In this document: one piece after another, positions 1 to 9,600 of the stretch
Layout: the number at the start of each line of letters is the position of its first letter
Position numbering within the stretch: the stretch's first letter is position 1
Made by a program: the position numbers and the translations under genes
Notes under the pieces: model-generated
What the model saw: only the letters and a program-made list of their open reading frames with translations
Databases searched by the model: none
Told to the model about the DNA's origin: nothing
Assembly: GCA_963545565.1 (NCBI GenBank)
Contig: CAUUJV010000005.1
Coordinates: 1-64,000 of the forward strand
Reading direction: 5' to 3'
DNA length: 64,000 bases
Source of the DNA: CAUUJV01 sp963545565
Lineage (GTDB): Bacteria; Actinomycetota; Actinomycetes; Actinomycetales; Bifidobacteriaceae

Positions 1-28
1 AATGAGGAAACAATAATGAGGAAACAAT
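1..28. repeat. Tandem 14-nt direct repeat
   Basis: The unit AATGAGGAAACAAT occurs twice back to back at the very start of the window. More copies could lie outside it. No function can be assigned. It sits about 60 nt upstream of the DUF3052 gene. Confidence 0.6.
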
Positions 29-100
29 AAGAAATAAGCCGTAAAGCCACAATTTGACCTGAAAATATGCATTGTTCTACGAACCTTGTATGCTAAAGGG

Positions 101-517
101 GTGTCTGAAACAACAGTGATCGAAGCACAGGAATTTGGTTTCCAGCCTGGAGACGTTGTACAAGAGTGGCTCTGGGATGATGATGTTGACGATTCCGTGC
201 GTGCATGCATCGAAGACTTCATCGGCGAGGAGCTAGTTGACGAAGAGTATGACTCCAGCGTTGACGGCGTTATCGTGTGGTGGCGTGACGGTGATGACGA
301 AGACGAACTCGCAGATACTATTGTGGATGCCGGTTCACTTCTTGATGAAGGTGCACCATTTTGGATTCTTACTCCAAAGCCCGGTCGCGAAGGTGCTATG
401 GGGCCGGCAACATTGCAGAATGCAGCAAAGACTGCTGGCATGAATGCGGCTACTCCAGTGACTGTAAGCAAAGACTGGAACGGCGTGCTTTTGCGTGCAT
501 TTGGTCGCGGCCGTTAA
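101..517 (+). CDS. DUF3052 family protein
   Basis: This is a small, very acidic protein of an actinobacterial family whose function is unknown. Family-like features are the N-terminal GFQPGDVVQEWLWDDDVDD block, the ED.IGEELVDEEYD segment, a WWRDGDDEDEL stretch and the WILTPKPGREG block near the C terminus. The family normally begins a few residues before the 'FGF.PG' motif, so the GTG at 101 (MSETTVIEAQ) is preferred. A TTG at 86 would add five residues. Neither start has a well-spaced ribosome binding site: AAAGGG directly abuts the GTG. The gene stands alone, with about 160 nt before the next gene. Family assignment is fairly secure and the start is not. Confidence 0.8.
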   Translation: MSETTVIEAQEFGFQPGDVVQEWLWDDDVDDSVRACIEDFIGEELVDEEYDSSVDGVIVWWRDGDDEDELADTIVDAGSLLDEGAPFWILTPKPGREGAMGPATLQNAAKTAGMNAATPVTVSKDWNGVLLRAFGRGR

Positions 518-676
518 AGCTGCTCACCATTTCTAGTGGTTACACTGCTTTCGGGATTTATAAGGTCTATTAGTAATCTTTTTTGATACTTCTATATTCA
601 TCTCCTTCTTCATGGTTTAGGATGATGGGAGTGCGTTGTTGTATCCTTTATTCGTGCCTATGGTGAAGGGGCTGAT

Positions 677-1864
677 ATGTCTTTTGAAGTAGTTAAGCAG
701 TTAAATAATCCAGCCTTGAATAGCCCTAATGCCTTTGTTGAGGCTGTTCAAAAAGCAGATAATCCTCAAGAAGCTTTGGGCTTGTGGTCTCCAACCTATT
801 CATCAAACTCTGCAGATCGTGCTCAGGAGTATCCGGCAGCAATTGCTTTCTGCGCTGCCAATGTTGAGCAGACTATCGGTTTTGACTTGAATCGCATTAA
901 GCAATGGAAAGTTCCTGCGAATGTGCACAGCATCTTGAATGTGCCATACGTTGACGATATTGATGATGGTAGCACTGATGATCAAGAAGTCCGTGGTCAC
1001 CTTCTTGATGTGTATATGCCTCAACGTGTTCATGAAGCACTCACTGCAGGAACTTTAACGGACGCAGAGCGTCTCCCAGTTTTTATTGATATTCATGGTG
1101 GAGGATTCCTTTACGGGTATAAAGAACTCAACCGCAACTTCAATATGGAGATTACGCAGCGCGATTTCATTGTGTTTTCACTGAGCTATCGTGAGGGCGC
1201 AACACATACGTACATTGATACTCTAACTGATATTTCTCATGCGTATTCCTGGATCCTTGAATACGGTGCGGAGTATGGCGCAGATATGAGTCATATTTTT
1301 GTTTCTGGGGATTCGGCCGGTGCAAATATGGCGTTCTACTCCACTGCGAATGAGTATAACGACGCCATGGCTAAACAGACAGGCGTTCCACAGTCTGGAT
1401 TGAAAGCTCAAGCTTTGGTACTGGTCTGTGGTGTTTACGATTTAGATAAGTTTTTTGCTCCATCAAGCCGTACATCGGACAACCCTGCACATTTTGTGAA
1501 TCTTGCTGATTCTCTTAATCTTTTAGCTGATGCCTATTTTCGTCCGGTCGCTGATAAATTCGTTCCGCAGTTCACCACTATGGGATCGATTATGGACTGC
1601 ACAGATATGCCGCCTATGTTCATTAATACAGCGTCGGATGATTTCCTTGTGACCGATAACTTAAGCCTTGCATTGAAACTTGCTGTAAAAGGTAAAGACT
1701 TTGAACTTGATGTTGCTCGTGCGGGCAGGAATCCTGGCGAAGAGTTGGGGCACGTGTACGTAATTGGTATGGCGTGGCATCCGCGTGCTCAGCGTACGCT
1801 CAATCTCATGCGTGATTTTATGCACAAGCAGGTAGAAGAATCGAAGAAATCTGAGAAAGCATAG
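677..1864 (+). CDS. Alpha/beta hydrolase, hormone-sensitive-lipase-like esterase
   Basis: Likely a cytoplasmic carboxylesterase of the HSL (family IV) group. The oxyanion-hole motif HGGGF starts at H140 and the nucleophile elbow GDSAG has S213. A later ASDDFLV segment and the ELGHVYVIG segment probably carry the acid and the histidine of the triad. There is no signal peptide or membrane segment. At 395 residues it is longer than typical family members because of an N-terminal extension of about 130 residues. AAGGGG lies six bases before the ATG. A frameshifted paralogue follows 9 nt downstream, so this is the intact member of a tandem duplication. The substrate cannot be told from sequence. 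Confidence 0.8.
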   Translation: MSFEVVKQLNNPALNSPNAFVEAVQKADNPQEALGLWSPTYSSNSADRAQEYPAAIAFCAANVEQTIGFDLNRIKQWKVPANVHSILNVPYVDDIDDGSTDDQEVRGHLLDVYMPQRVHEALTAGTLTDAERLPVFIDIHGGGFLYGYKELNRNFNMEITQRDFIVFSLSYREGATHTYIDTLTDISHAYSWILEYGAEYGADMSHIFVSGDSAGANMAFYSTANEYNDAMAKQTGVPQSGLKAQALVLVCGVYDLDKFFAPSSRTSDNPAHFVNLADSLNLLADAYFRPVADKFVPQFTTMGSIMDCTDMPPMFINTASDDFLVTDNLSLALKLAVKGKDFELDVARAGRNPGEELGHVYVIGMAWHPRAQRTLNLMRDFMHKQVEESKKSEKA

Positions 1865-1873
1865 AAATCAGCA

Positions 1874-2982
1874 ATGCACGCACGAAATTTTGAAGTAATC
1901 CGCGAATCAGCAATACCAGAACTCAACAACTCATACAAACTTCTTGAAGCATATGCGCGCGCTACAAAGCCTGAAGAAGTATGGAATTTATGGACTCCTA
2001 TTGTCGGTTTGGATGATTTTCCGAACATTAGCCGGAATTCTGTGCGTGCAGCTCATGACGTTTGCGAAGCTTTTGGCAGTGTAGATCTTCAATTCCGCAA
2101 GCGTGATGTGATTCCCGAGGATATCTATAGTTATCTCAACATTCCGTATTGTGATGATGATTTACGCGAGCATGAGCTTGATGTGTATGTACCTTTGGAA
2201 GCTCTGCAGAGTGGATTTTCCCCGAATTCTCGCACGCAGAATACTTTCCCTGTTTTTGTTGATATTCACGGCGGCGGATACGCATACGGGTATATCGTAA
2301 TTTTTGTATGCAGATAGCAAGCCGCGGAGTTGTTGTGGTGAACATAAGCTATCGTCCTTCGCCACAGACCACTTTCTCAGGCACTTTACGTGATGTTTCA
2401 GCAGCGTATTCATGGGTATGTGCAAATATCGCTCAGTATGGGGGAGACATTTCACGAGTCTTTGTTTCTGGAGACTCTGCTGGTGGCACCTTAGCTTTGT
2501 ACTCTACAGTTGTTGAAAATAGTGCAGACTTGGCACAGGCAATTGGTGTCCCACAAGCTGGGTTAAAACCAGCTGGAATGGTGCTTGTGTGCGGTCGATA
2601 CGATTTGACAAAACATTTTTCTCCAGAGTGGGCTGGTTCTGAGACATACACATATGACGATTACCGTCAGTACATCAGTAGCCAATATATGAAGCCAGTT
2701 GCAGCAGATTTTGGGCTGAAATACTCGTCTTTAGAGGGGCTGCTCAACAATGTTAGTTTCCCGCAGGCATTTATAAACTCTGCTACAGATGATTTTTTGG
2801 TCGTCAACAATCTAGATCTTGCTCGTGAACTAGCACTGCGAAACATGCCATTTGAGATTGATATTGCTCGTGCAGATGTACAAACAGAAGGCAAACTCGG
2901 TCATGTTTATGTAATTGGCAAAGCAGGATTGCAGCGCTCGCAACACACTCTTGATTTGATGAGTGATTTCATGAGACAGTGA
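1874..2982 (+). pseudogene. Frameshifted tandem paralogue of the HSL-like esterase
   Basis: Two reading frames together match the upstream esterase from end to end. The first (1874-2317) carries the N-terminal extension and the HGGGY oxyanion motif, then runs into a stop. The second resumes with RNFCMQIASRG, equivalent to RNFNMEITQRD in the neighbour, and contains GDSAGG and the C-terminal GHVYVIG segment. At the join (about 2293-2296) the intact copy has GGG TAT AAA GAA CTC AAC CGC AAC, while this copy reads GGG TAT AT CGT AAT, a net loss of 10 bases. The remaining codons look unspoiled, so inactivation may be recent. An assembly error is possible but a 10-base loss is not a typical one. Confidence 0.75.
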
Positions 2983-3055
2983 AAGGAAAAACTGTGAAAT
3001 ACTGCGGCGATAAAATGCAACAGAATAACTGCAATAAAGTATTGGAGGATGCGTC

Positions 3056-3712
3056 GTGTTATCCAGCGAAACAGCAAAAACAACCAATCATAAGCTACAA
3101 TCGCAGACTAAACGAGCACTCATTATTGTGGATGTGCAGCCAACGTTCTGTGAAGGCGGAGAACTTGCTGTTGAGGGTGGGAACGCTGTAGCAGAGCGCA
3201 TCGCGGATTATGTTTGTGAGCATCGTAATGAATACGCTTATATTGCCACAACGCAGGATTGGCATATTGAGCCGGGGGCTCATTTCTCTGACACACCTGA
3301 TTTTGTTGATAGTTGGCCAATTCATGGTGTGGCTGGCAGTGAAAGCGCTAAGCTGCACCCTCTAATTGAGCAATTGGGGATTGAACATCACTTCAAAAAA
3401 GGGCAGTATGCTTCGGCATACTCTGGCTTTGAGGGGATTGAAGATAATACACAGCATATCCATTCGCGTGAAGAGTTTACTCGTTTACAGGAACAAGGCA
3501 AAACCCTGGCAATGGCATTGAGTGAGACAAAAATCACAGATGTTGACGTTGTTGGTTTGGCAGAGTCCCACTGCGTCAAAGATACTGCGCTTGATGCACA
3601 TAAACTTGGCTACCCTGTGCGCGTTATTCGTAATCTGACTGCCCCTGTGAGCGAAGAGCTTGGCGCAGAAGCGCGTCAGCAGATGCTCAGTGTTGGCATT
3701 CAACTGGTTTGA
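3056..3712 (+). CDS. pncA: Nicotinamidase (isochorismatase-fold)
   Basis: Hydrolyses nicotinamide to nicotinic acid in the NAD salvage pathway; cytoplasmic. The chain shows the N-terminal IIVDVQPTF motif (catalytic Asp at about residue 26), the DWH segment typical of the metal site, a central KKGQYASAYSGFEG region with the catalytic lysine, and AESHCVKDTALDA with the nucleophile at C173. The GTG start has GGAGG about eight bases upstream. Length (218) is normal for the family. It is followed by about 170 nt without a gene and then the aldo/keto reductase. The isochorismatase fold is certain; nicotinamidase specificity rests on the metal-site motif and the SHCV context. Confidence 0.85.
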   Translation: MLSSETAKTTNHKLQSQTKRALIIVDVQPTFCEGGELAVEGGNAVAERIADYVCEHRNEYAYIATTQDWHIEPGAHFSDTPDFVDSWPIHGVAGSESAKLHPLIEQLGIEHHFKKGQYASAYSGFEGIEDNTQHIHSREEFTRLQEQGKTLAMALSETKITDVDVVGLAESHCVKDTALDAHKLGYPVRVIRNLTAPVSEELGAEARQQMLSVGIQLV

Positions 3713-3891
3713 ATAGGGAGTTAGACGGTAAACAGAGATGTGACTCAGCGTGCTGAGGCTGGCACTGTGTTGTTTAGCTATTTTTCACTGAAAGCAGATT
3801 TTTAGTTTTCTGCGTGAGGCTAATCGATAAAATTGGAGAAATAAAGAGAAAAAATTGAAACTACGCAAAAGGAAGCCCGTCATGACAAACA

Positions 3892-4755
3892 TTGTTAATT
3901 CTACTTTGTACTCTTAATGATGGCACTGAGATTCCAGCTGTTGGTTTTGGCGTCTTTCAGATTCCACCGGATGGATCTACCTATGAAGCAGTGAAGCAGG
4001 CGCTGCAATTTGGATATCGTCACATTGATACGGCTGTAGTGTATTTCAATGAGCAAGAGGTTGGCCAAGCTGTTAAAGATAGCGGTGTTCCACGCGATGA
4101 GATTTGGATTACCAGTAAGTTATGGCTGCAGGATTTCAAGTATGAAGATGCTAAAAAAGCCATTGATTTGTCACTGAGTAAACTCGGTATGGATTATATG
4201 GATTTGTATCTCATTCATCAGCCTTATGGCTCTGTACCAGAGGCGTGGAAGGCTATGGAAGAGGCTAAAACAGCAGGTAAGATTCGTTCTATTGGCGTTT
4301 CTAACATGACGCCGAAGATATGGAATAAGTTTGTTCCTCAGTTTGACACTCTCCCTTCCGTTAACCAGGTGGAATGCAACCCCTACTTCCAGCAAAATGA
4401 GCTACGTGAGCTGTTGAGTAAGGATAATGTCCGCATCGAAGCGTGGGCTCCTCTTGGGCAAGGTAATAAGGATCTTATTGCTGAGCCACTTCTTACGTTA
4501 CTCGCAGAAAAGTACGGCAAGAACATTGGCCAGATTATTTTGCGCTTTGAGAATCAAGAAGGCATTATTGTGCTTCCTAAGTCTGTGCATGCCGAGCGTA
4601 TCAAGAGTAATCGCGAGATCTTTGACTTTGAGTTGACTGTAGATGAAATGAATCAGATTCGTGCGCTCGACAAAGGTAAGGGTAAGCATGATCCTGATGC
4701 TCCTGGTGTGGGAGAATGGCTGATTAATGCATTTGATGTGCACGCAAACAGCTAG
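3892..4755 (+). CDS. Aldo/keto reductase with a suspected N-terminal frameshift
   Basis: An NADPH-dependent oxidoreductase of the 2,5-diketo-D-gluconate-reductase-like group. The tetrad residues are visible: Asp in HIDTA, Tyr in VVYFNE, Lys in TSKLW and His in LIHQP. The C-terminal cofactor region contains VLPKSV and the NREIFDF segment. The best-placed start is the ATG at 3882, preceded by GGAAG, but that frame reads M T N I V N S T L and stops after two more codons. Removing one T near 3907 would join it to TLNDGTEIPAVGFG. As written, translation would need the TTG at 3892, which has no ribosome binding site. The gene is either recently broken or carries a sequencing error. Confidence 0.75.
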   Translation: MLILLCTLNDGTEIPAVGFGVFQIPPDGSTYEAVKQALQFGYRHIDTAVVYFNEQEVGQAVKDSGVPRDEIWITSKLWLQDFKYEDAKKAIDLSLSKLGMDYMDLYLIHQPYGSVPEAWKAMEEAKTAGKIRSIGVSNMTPKIWNKFVPQFDTLPSVNQVECNPYFQQNELRELLSKDNVRIEAWAPLGQGNKDLIAEPLLTLLAEKYGKNIGQIILRFENQEGIIVLPKSVHAERIKSNREIFDFELTVDEMNQIRALDKGKGKHDPDAPGVGEWLINAFDVHANS

Positions 4756-4787
4756 TTAAAAATAACTATCTGAAGTTTTTGTCTGCT

Positions 4788-4825
4788 GAGAGTAGTGAGA
4801 TTTGTGCGCTACTCTCTATTTTATT
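4788..4825 (+). terminator. Putative terminator after the aldo/keto reductase
   Basis: GAGAGTAG (4788-4795) pairs with CTACTCTC (4809-4816) across a 13-nt loop and is followed by a T-rich TATTTTATTT run. The gene downstream is on the opposite strand and converges on this point. Confidence 0.55.
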
Positions 4826-4897
4826 TATGCGTAAAAGCATAGCGGGGAAAAGTTGTCCTAATTACAAGATTCGTCTATCGCGAATACGCTAACTCAT

Positions 4898-6177
4898 TTA
4901 AGCACTAAGCGCAGTCAAAGGTACAACGAATACACCATCCTGTCTACGGTATGCGGCGTTAGCTAAACCACACAGGACGCATAGCATTGCAGGTTCTTTC
5001 CCATTCTTCTCATTAGATATTTCTTTTTTAATTTTGAGTAGATTAGCAGCAGCATCGTCGATTTGATTCGCGCCTAGTTTGATTTCGAATCCGCACCATT
5101 GCGCGTCTGGAAGAGCAATTACAGCATCTATTTCTCGGTTATTGTAATCCTGATAGTGATAGAGCGAGGCACCAAAGGACTCCGCATATATCTTAAGATC
5201 TCTCTCGCATAACGATTCAAAGAGGAATCCTAATGTATTCAAATCATTGAGGAGGTTATCTTGTGTTGCATTCAAAAGTGCGCATGCTAAAGAGGGATCT
5301 GACAGGTGTCTTTTCTCCGCCTGCTTAACCCTTGTGGAAGAACGAAGCTGAGTTCCAAAAGGTTTCTGATTGTCAATCATGAAGAGACGATTAAGAACAT
5401 CCATATAGCTGGCGACAGTTTCCACAGTGATGTCTTCATTGTCACTAGATTTAATATCGTCTTTCAAACGCTTATTTGTTACCGTAGTTGATTCATTTTG
5501 AGCCAAAGATCGCAGAAGTAGCTCTATTTTGTGGTGATCGCGTCGTATGCCGTCGATTCGTTCAATATCGTCACTGATCACAGCTGAAATATATTCTTTA
5601 GGAAGTAAAGCGGCTTGTTCCAGTGGCAAATCCTGATTATTGGGCCAACCGCCTCGTATGATGTAGTCGATGAGATCAGCCAACTTCACATCACCGGTTA
5701 GCTGTGCTGTCAGTTGGCCATGGCAAAGAGACTGCAGAGACACCTTTCCGCTGGATCGGCCTGCCTCATACAAAGACATAGGACGCATTCGTAATCTTGC
5801 GATTCGTCCTGCACCACTGTGAAATATTCCTTTATGATTTGGTGTGGCTGATCCTGTTAGAATAAAGCGTCCTCTTTGGGGTGACTTATCCACTTCGGAT
5901 CGGACAGCATCCCATAACGATGAAACTTCCTGCCATTCATCGATGAGACGTGGAGCTTCACCGGTTAAAACCAGCGACGGATCTATCTGCGCAAGTTGCC
6001 TATTTTGAAAGTTGCCAGTGGGATCAGCAATGTATATTTCACTGTTGCTGTGATATGAGGATGTCCACGTTTCCCCGCACCACTTAGGCCCTCAATACAT
6101 ACTGCTCTGAAAGTTTGTAGGTATGTGTCAATAGTTGTGTCAAGAATACGTGGCTTATAAAGTTCCTTATCCACCAC
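4898..6177 (-). pseudogene. DUF4143 / AAA_14 ATPase broken by a 1-nt deletion in Walker A
   Basis: Full-length relatives are predicted ATPases with an N-terminal AAA_14 P-loop domain and a C-terminal DUF4143 nuclease-like domain; their role is not settled. The N-terminal part (KELYKPRILDTTI, then IEGLSGAGK) is in one frame. The rest (LTGEAPRLIDEWQEVSS, FILTGSATPN, the DUF4143 domain with EIDAVIALPD and CGFEIKLGA) is in another. The break is at 6070-6076 on the plus strand, where GGGG AAA CGTGG needs one more A to read G-K-T-W-T. The preferred start is the GTG pair near 6177, with GGGAG just upstream. It borders the CRISPR locus, and only one homopolymer base separates it from an intact gene, so sequencing error must be considered. 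Confidence 0.75.
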
Positions 6178-6349
6178 ACTCCCTAGTTTTAAGTATTTAC
6201 AGGGGTAATCATATTTCAGTTCGAGAGATTCGCTAACTGTGAGAGCACACAATGCCAACATGGTGTGCTTTAGCTTTCGTAAGCAAAACTGGGCAATCTT
6301 TATCTAGATAAGATATTTTATTTAAGTAAAGTTCGAGGATAATATAGAG
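6178..6349. other. Non-coding stretch between the ATPase remnant and the tracrRNA
   Basis: I find no convincing gene here. A hairpin AGCACAC / GTGTGCT (6244-6250 with 6263-6269) has a 12-nt loop and could be a weak terminator. The stretch from about 6300 to 6349 is A/T-rich and holds the -10-like GATAAT at 6338-6343 that probably starts the tracrRNA; no clear -35 box is visible. Confidence 0.4.
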
Positions 6350-6485
6350 ACCTACTAGAAGTGGTATAGTGGAGCTGTTAATTCTCAGTAAGAACGGACT
6401 AGATAGCCGTTTTGGAATGCTAAGTGAGGATTCGCTAAGCGAGGATTCACAGGGGAGAGGTAATCTCTCCCCGTTTCTGTTTTTT
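6350..6485 (+). ncRNA. Type II-C tracrRNA
   Basis: Likely the trans-activating RNA that pairs with crRNA repeats and loads Cas9. Its parts occur in the expected order. First is an anti-repeat of about 40 nt (6350-6389) ending in GTTAATTCTCAGT. A nexus-like hairpin follows (AACGG / CCGTT, 6393-6397 with 6407-6411), then an imperfect stem (GTGA...CGCT / AGCG...TCAC, about 6424-6450). Last is an 8-bp terminator stem GGGGAGAG / CTCTCCCC (6452-6459 with 6465-6472) with a T-rich tail. The anti-repeat matches the single repeat found beyond cas2: 12 nt are perfectly complementary, then there is a 3-nt bulge on the tracr side and more pairing (TCC, CCnCTT). It lies 130 nt before cas9 on the same strand. 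Ends are inferred; no transcript data. Confidence 0.75.
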
Positions 6486-6617
6486 GCCACTAGGCTTGTA
6501 TTTGGTTATTCGTGCCCCTTAATTTTGTTCTGCTTTATATCTTAAATTATGCATCTTTGGTGTATTTTCAACTGTGGAAATAATTTTATTATCAAATTCT
6601 CTGGTAATACATAACTT

Positions 6618-9600
6618 ATGACAATGAAGTATTCAATTGGCGTTGATGTGGGTCTTTACTCAGTTGGTCTGAGTGCTTTGCGATTAGGTGAACATGGTGA
6701 ACCTGTTCGTATCCTTAAGGCAATGAGTTATATCCATGATAGTGGCGTGGATCCAAGCCAGCAGAAAGTCGCAACAAGTCGTAAAAGTGTTTCTGGTGTT
6801 GCGCGTAGAACGCGAAGAATGCGTCGTCGCCGTAAACTTAGATTAAGCAGGCTCGATAACTTACTTTCTAATATGGGGTATCCACTAGTTGAGCTACCTC
6901 TTAAAGAGCCATTTGGTGAATGGTTACGTAGAGCTGAACTTGCTGACGGATACATAGTAGATGATGAACTGCGTAAAGAGTATCTATCGATTGCTATACG
7001 CCACATTGCGCGTCACCGTGGTTGGCGTAATCCTTATAAAAGAGTAGAACCCCTCTTCGCCGTTAACCTCGAAGCTTCAGAGCAATTCAATGAACTATGC
7101 ACCCGCGCTGAGAATCTTATTAAAGGTTATAGTACCAGTGGCTTAACCACAGCTCAGATTGTCAGAGATTGTATTGATTTTTCCGCAGGGCTTCCCTCTA
7201 TCCGTTTGCGTCACTCTACCAAAGAAAATGCAACTGAAGCTTTGCTTCCAGCCCGATTAATGCAAGAAGACAATGCAAGAGAACTTCGTGCGATTTTTGC
7301 AATGCAGCGAGTTAAGGAAGACGAGCAGAAGGAAATTATCCGCAGCGTTTTCTCTACTGTATCGCCTAAAGGGTCAGCAGAATCCCGTGTGGGGATCGAT
7401 CCGCTTACAGATGAGCCACGTGCTTTGAAGGCTTCGCTGGCTTTTCAGAAATACAGAATTATTAGCACAATCTCTAATTTGCGGATTCGTAGATTTAAGA
7501 CAGATGGATCTCTGACTGTATCAGAAAAGCAGAAAGTATATGAGTTCCTTGCAGACGAGAAAAACCAAGATGACTTGACTTGGGGTGATATAGCAGAATT
7601 ACTCAATATTGAGAGGCGCTCGCTTGTCGGCGTAGGAAACATTGATGCAGACGGTGAGCGGATTTCTAATCGTCCTCCTCGTATGACTACTCTGATTGCA
7701 ATTCACAAGTTGTCAGATGAAAAGCTTAGAAAGAAGCTTGAAAAATGGTGGGGCAGCACAGCTCTTGAAGAGCATGAATCAATGGTTCGTCTACTGGGTA
7801 ATACTATCGATATTGATAAAGTCCAGGGTTTACCCGAATATGCTGCAGCCGTTGATTTTATTGACTCACTTGACGATAGTGAACTTACAAAACTGGACAA
7901 GATTTCGCTTCCGTCCGGACGCGCGGCATATTCTGTGAGTGCTTTAGACTTGCTTTCCAAACGAATGCTCGAAACAGAGGATGATCTTCATGCGGCTCGT
8001 AAAGCAGTTTTCGATGTGGACGACTTCTGGAGGCCTGCTGCTGATCCTGTTGATAGCCCACTGGGTAATCCGGCTGTGGATCGAGTACTGAAAATCGTTA
8101 ATAGATTCCTGATTAATTGCGAAAATCGGTGGGGAGATCCTGAACGAATCAACATTGAGAATACTCGTCAGGGTTTTACCTCTGTTAAAACAGCACGAGA
8201 AATTCAAAAAGATAATGACCGCAGAGCCGGCTTCAAACAGGATGTTGTCAACCAGCTAAAAAATTTAGGCATTGATGATATTCATGAGTATGATATACGC
8301 CGTCTTGAAGCTGTTCAAAGGCAGAATTCCCAATGCTTGTATTGTGGTCGGCAGATCGCATTTAAGACGTGCGAGATGGATCATATTGTTCCTCGCAAGG
8401 GTGCAGGTTCCACGAACACTCGCACAAATCTTGCAGCGGTGTGCGTTGACTGCAACAGACTAAAGAGCAATATTCCTTTTGCTGCGTGGTGCCAGCAGAC
8501 TGCTGCTCAGCAGCGTGGAGTTTCTCTCAAAGAAGCGATCAATCGCGTTGACCATTTCATTTTTCAACCTCACGAATATTCTCCTGTGGCCCAGCGCAAT
8601 TACAAGCAGGCAGTTATTGTGCGACTCAAACAGAAGAATTTTGATGATCCAATGGATGCGCGCTCAATGGAATCCGTCAGCTGGATGGCCGACGAATTGC
8701 ATAAGCGTATTGACTGGTATTTTAACTCCGACTACTACACCAATCACGGTTCCGGCAATGGAAATAAGCGTGTGAGTGTCTCCGTGTATAACGGTTCTGC
8801 AACAGCAATGGCACGTCGTCTCTCTGGCATCGAAGGGCAGATTCATTTCATTGGATCAAGCTTGAAAACGCGCTTGGATAGGCGCCATCATGCAGTTGAT
8901 GCATCGGTTATCGCGATGATGTCTCAGGGTGTTTCTCAGATCTTGGAGGAGAAACGTCAGTTGCGTACTAGCCAGCGAATTTTGGGACGACCAGAATCAG
9001 GTATGCCTATCTGGCACGATTACCCATTGCCTACAGACAGTGGTTATATGACATACATGCAATGGTTAAGACATATGCATACATTGCTGGATCTTCTCAA
9101 CGACGCATTGGACAACGATCGCATTCCGGTTCTTCATCTACAACGCCTCTCGCTAGGCAATTCCGTGGTGCATGACGACACAATCCATCCATTGAAGAAA
9201 ATGAAAGTTTCTGACGTTATTGACGCCGAAACAATTCGCAGGGCTTCAACTCCTGCGTTGTATTGTGCTTTGACACGATGCAGCGATTATGACAGTGAAA
9301 CTGGTTTGCCAGAAAATCCAAATCGAGTGATAGAAGTCAATGGCTCGGTCTTAGGATCGGACGATTCCATTGGTTTCTTTGCGTCAACAGCGGCTCAGAT
9401 TACCGTAAGGAACGGTTCTGCTGAAATCGGCAGTGCAATTCATCACGCACGTCTGTATAAGTGCTGGATGACTTTGAAATCAGGCAAGAAGAAGATCTTC
9501 TATGGCATGATACGTGTATTCCAAACCGACTTGCGTCATGCACATCGTAATGATCTATTCAGCTATCCATTGCCGGAACAATCGATTTCCATGCGTTATG

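Noticed and set aside
803..1033. Open frame opposite the esterase gene
   Set aside because: It lies fully within a strongly supported gene on the other strand and encodes no recognisable domain. The same holds for most other antisense open frames in the window.
3894..3902. GTTAATTCT in the aldo/keto reductase start resembles the anti-repeat
   Set aside because: Only nine bases match, inside a coding start, with no further repeat similarity.
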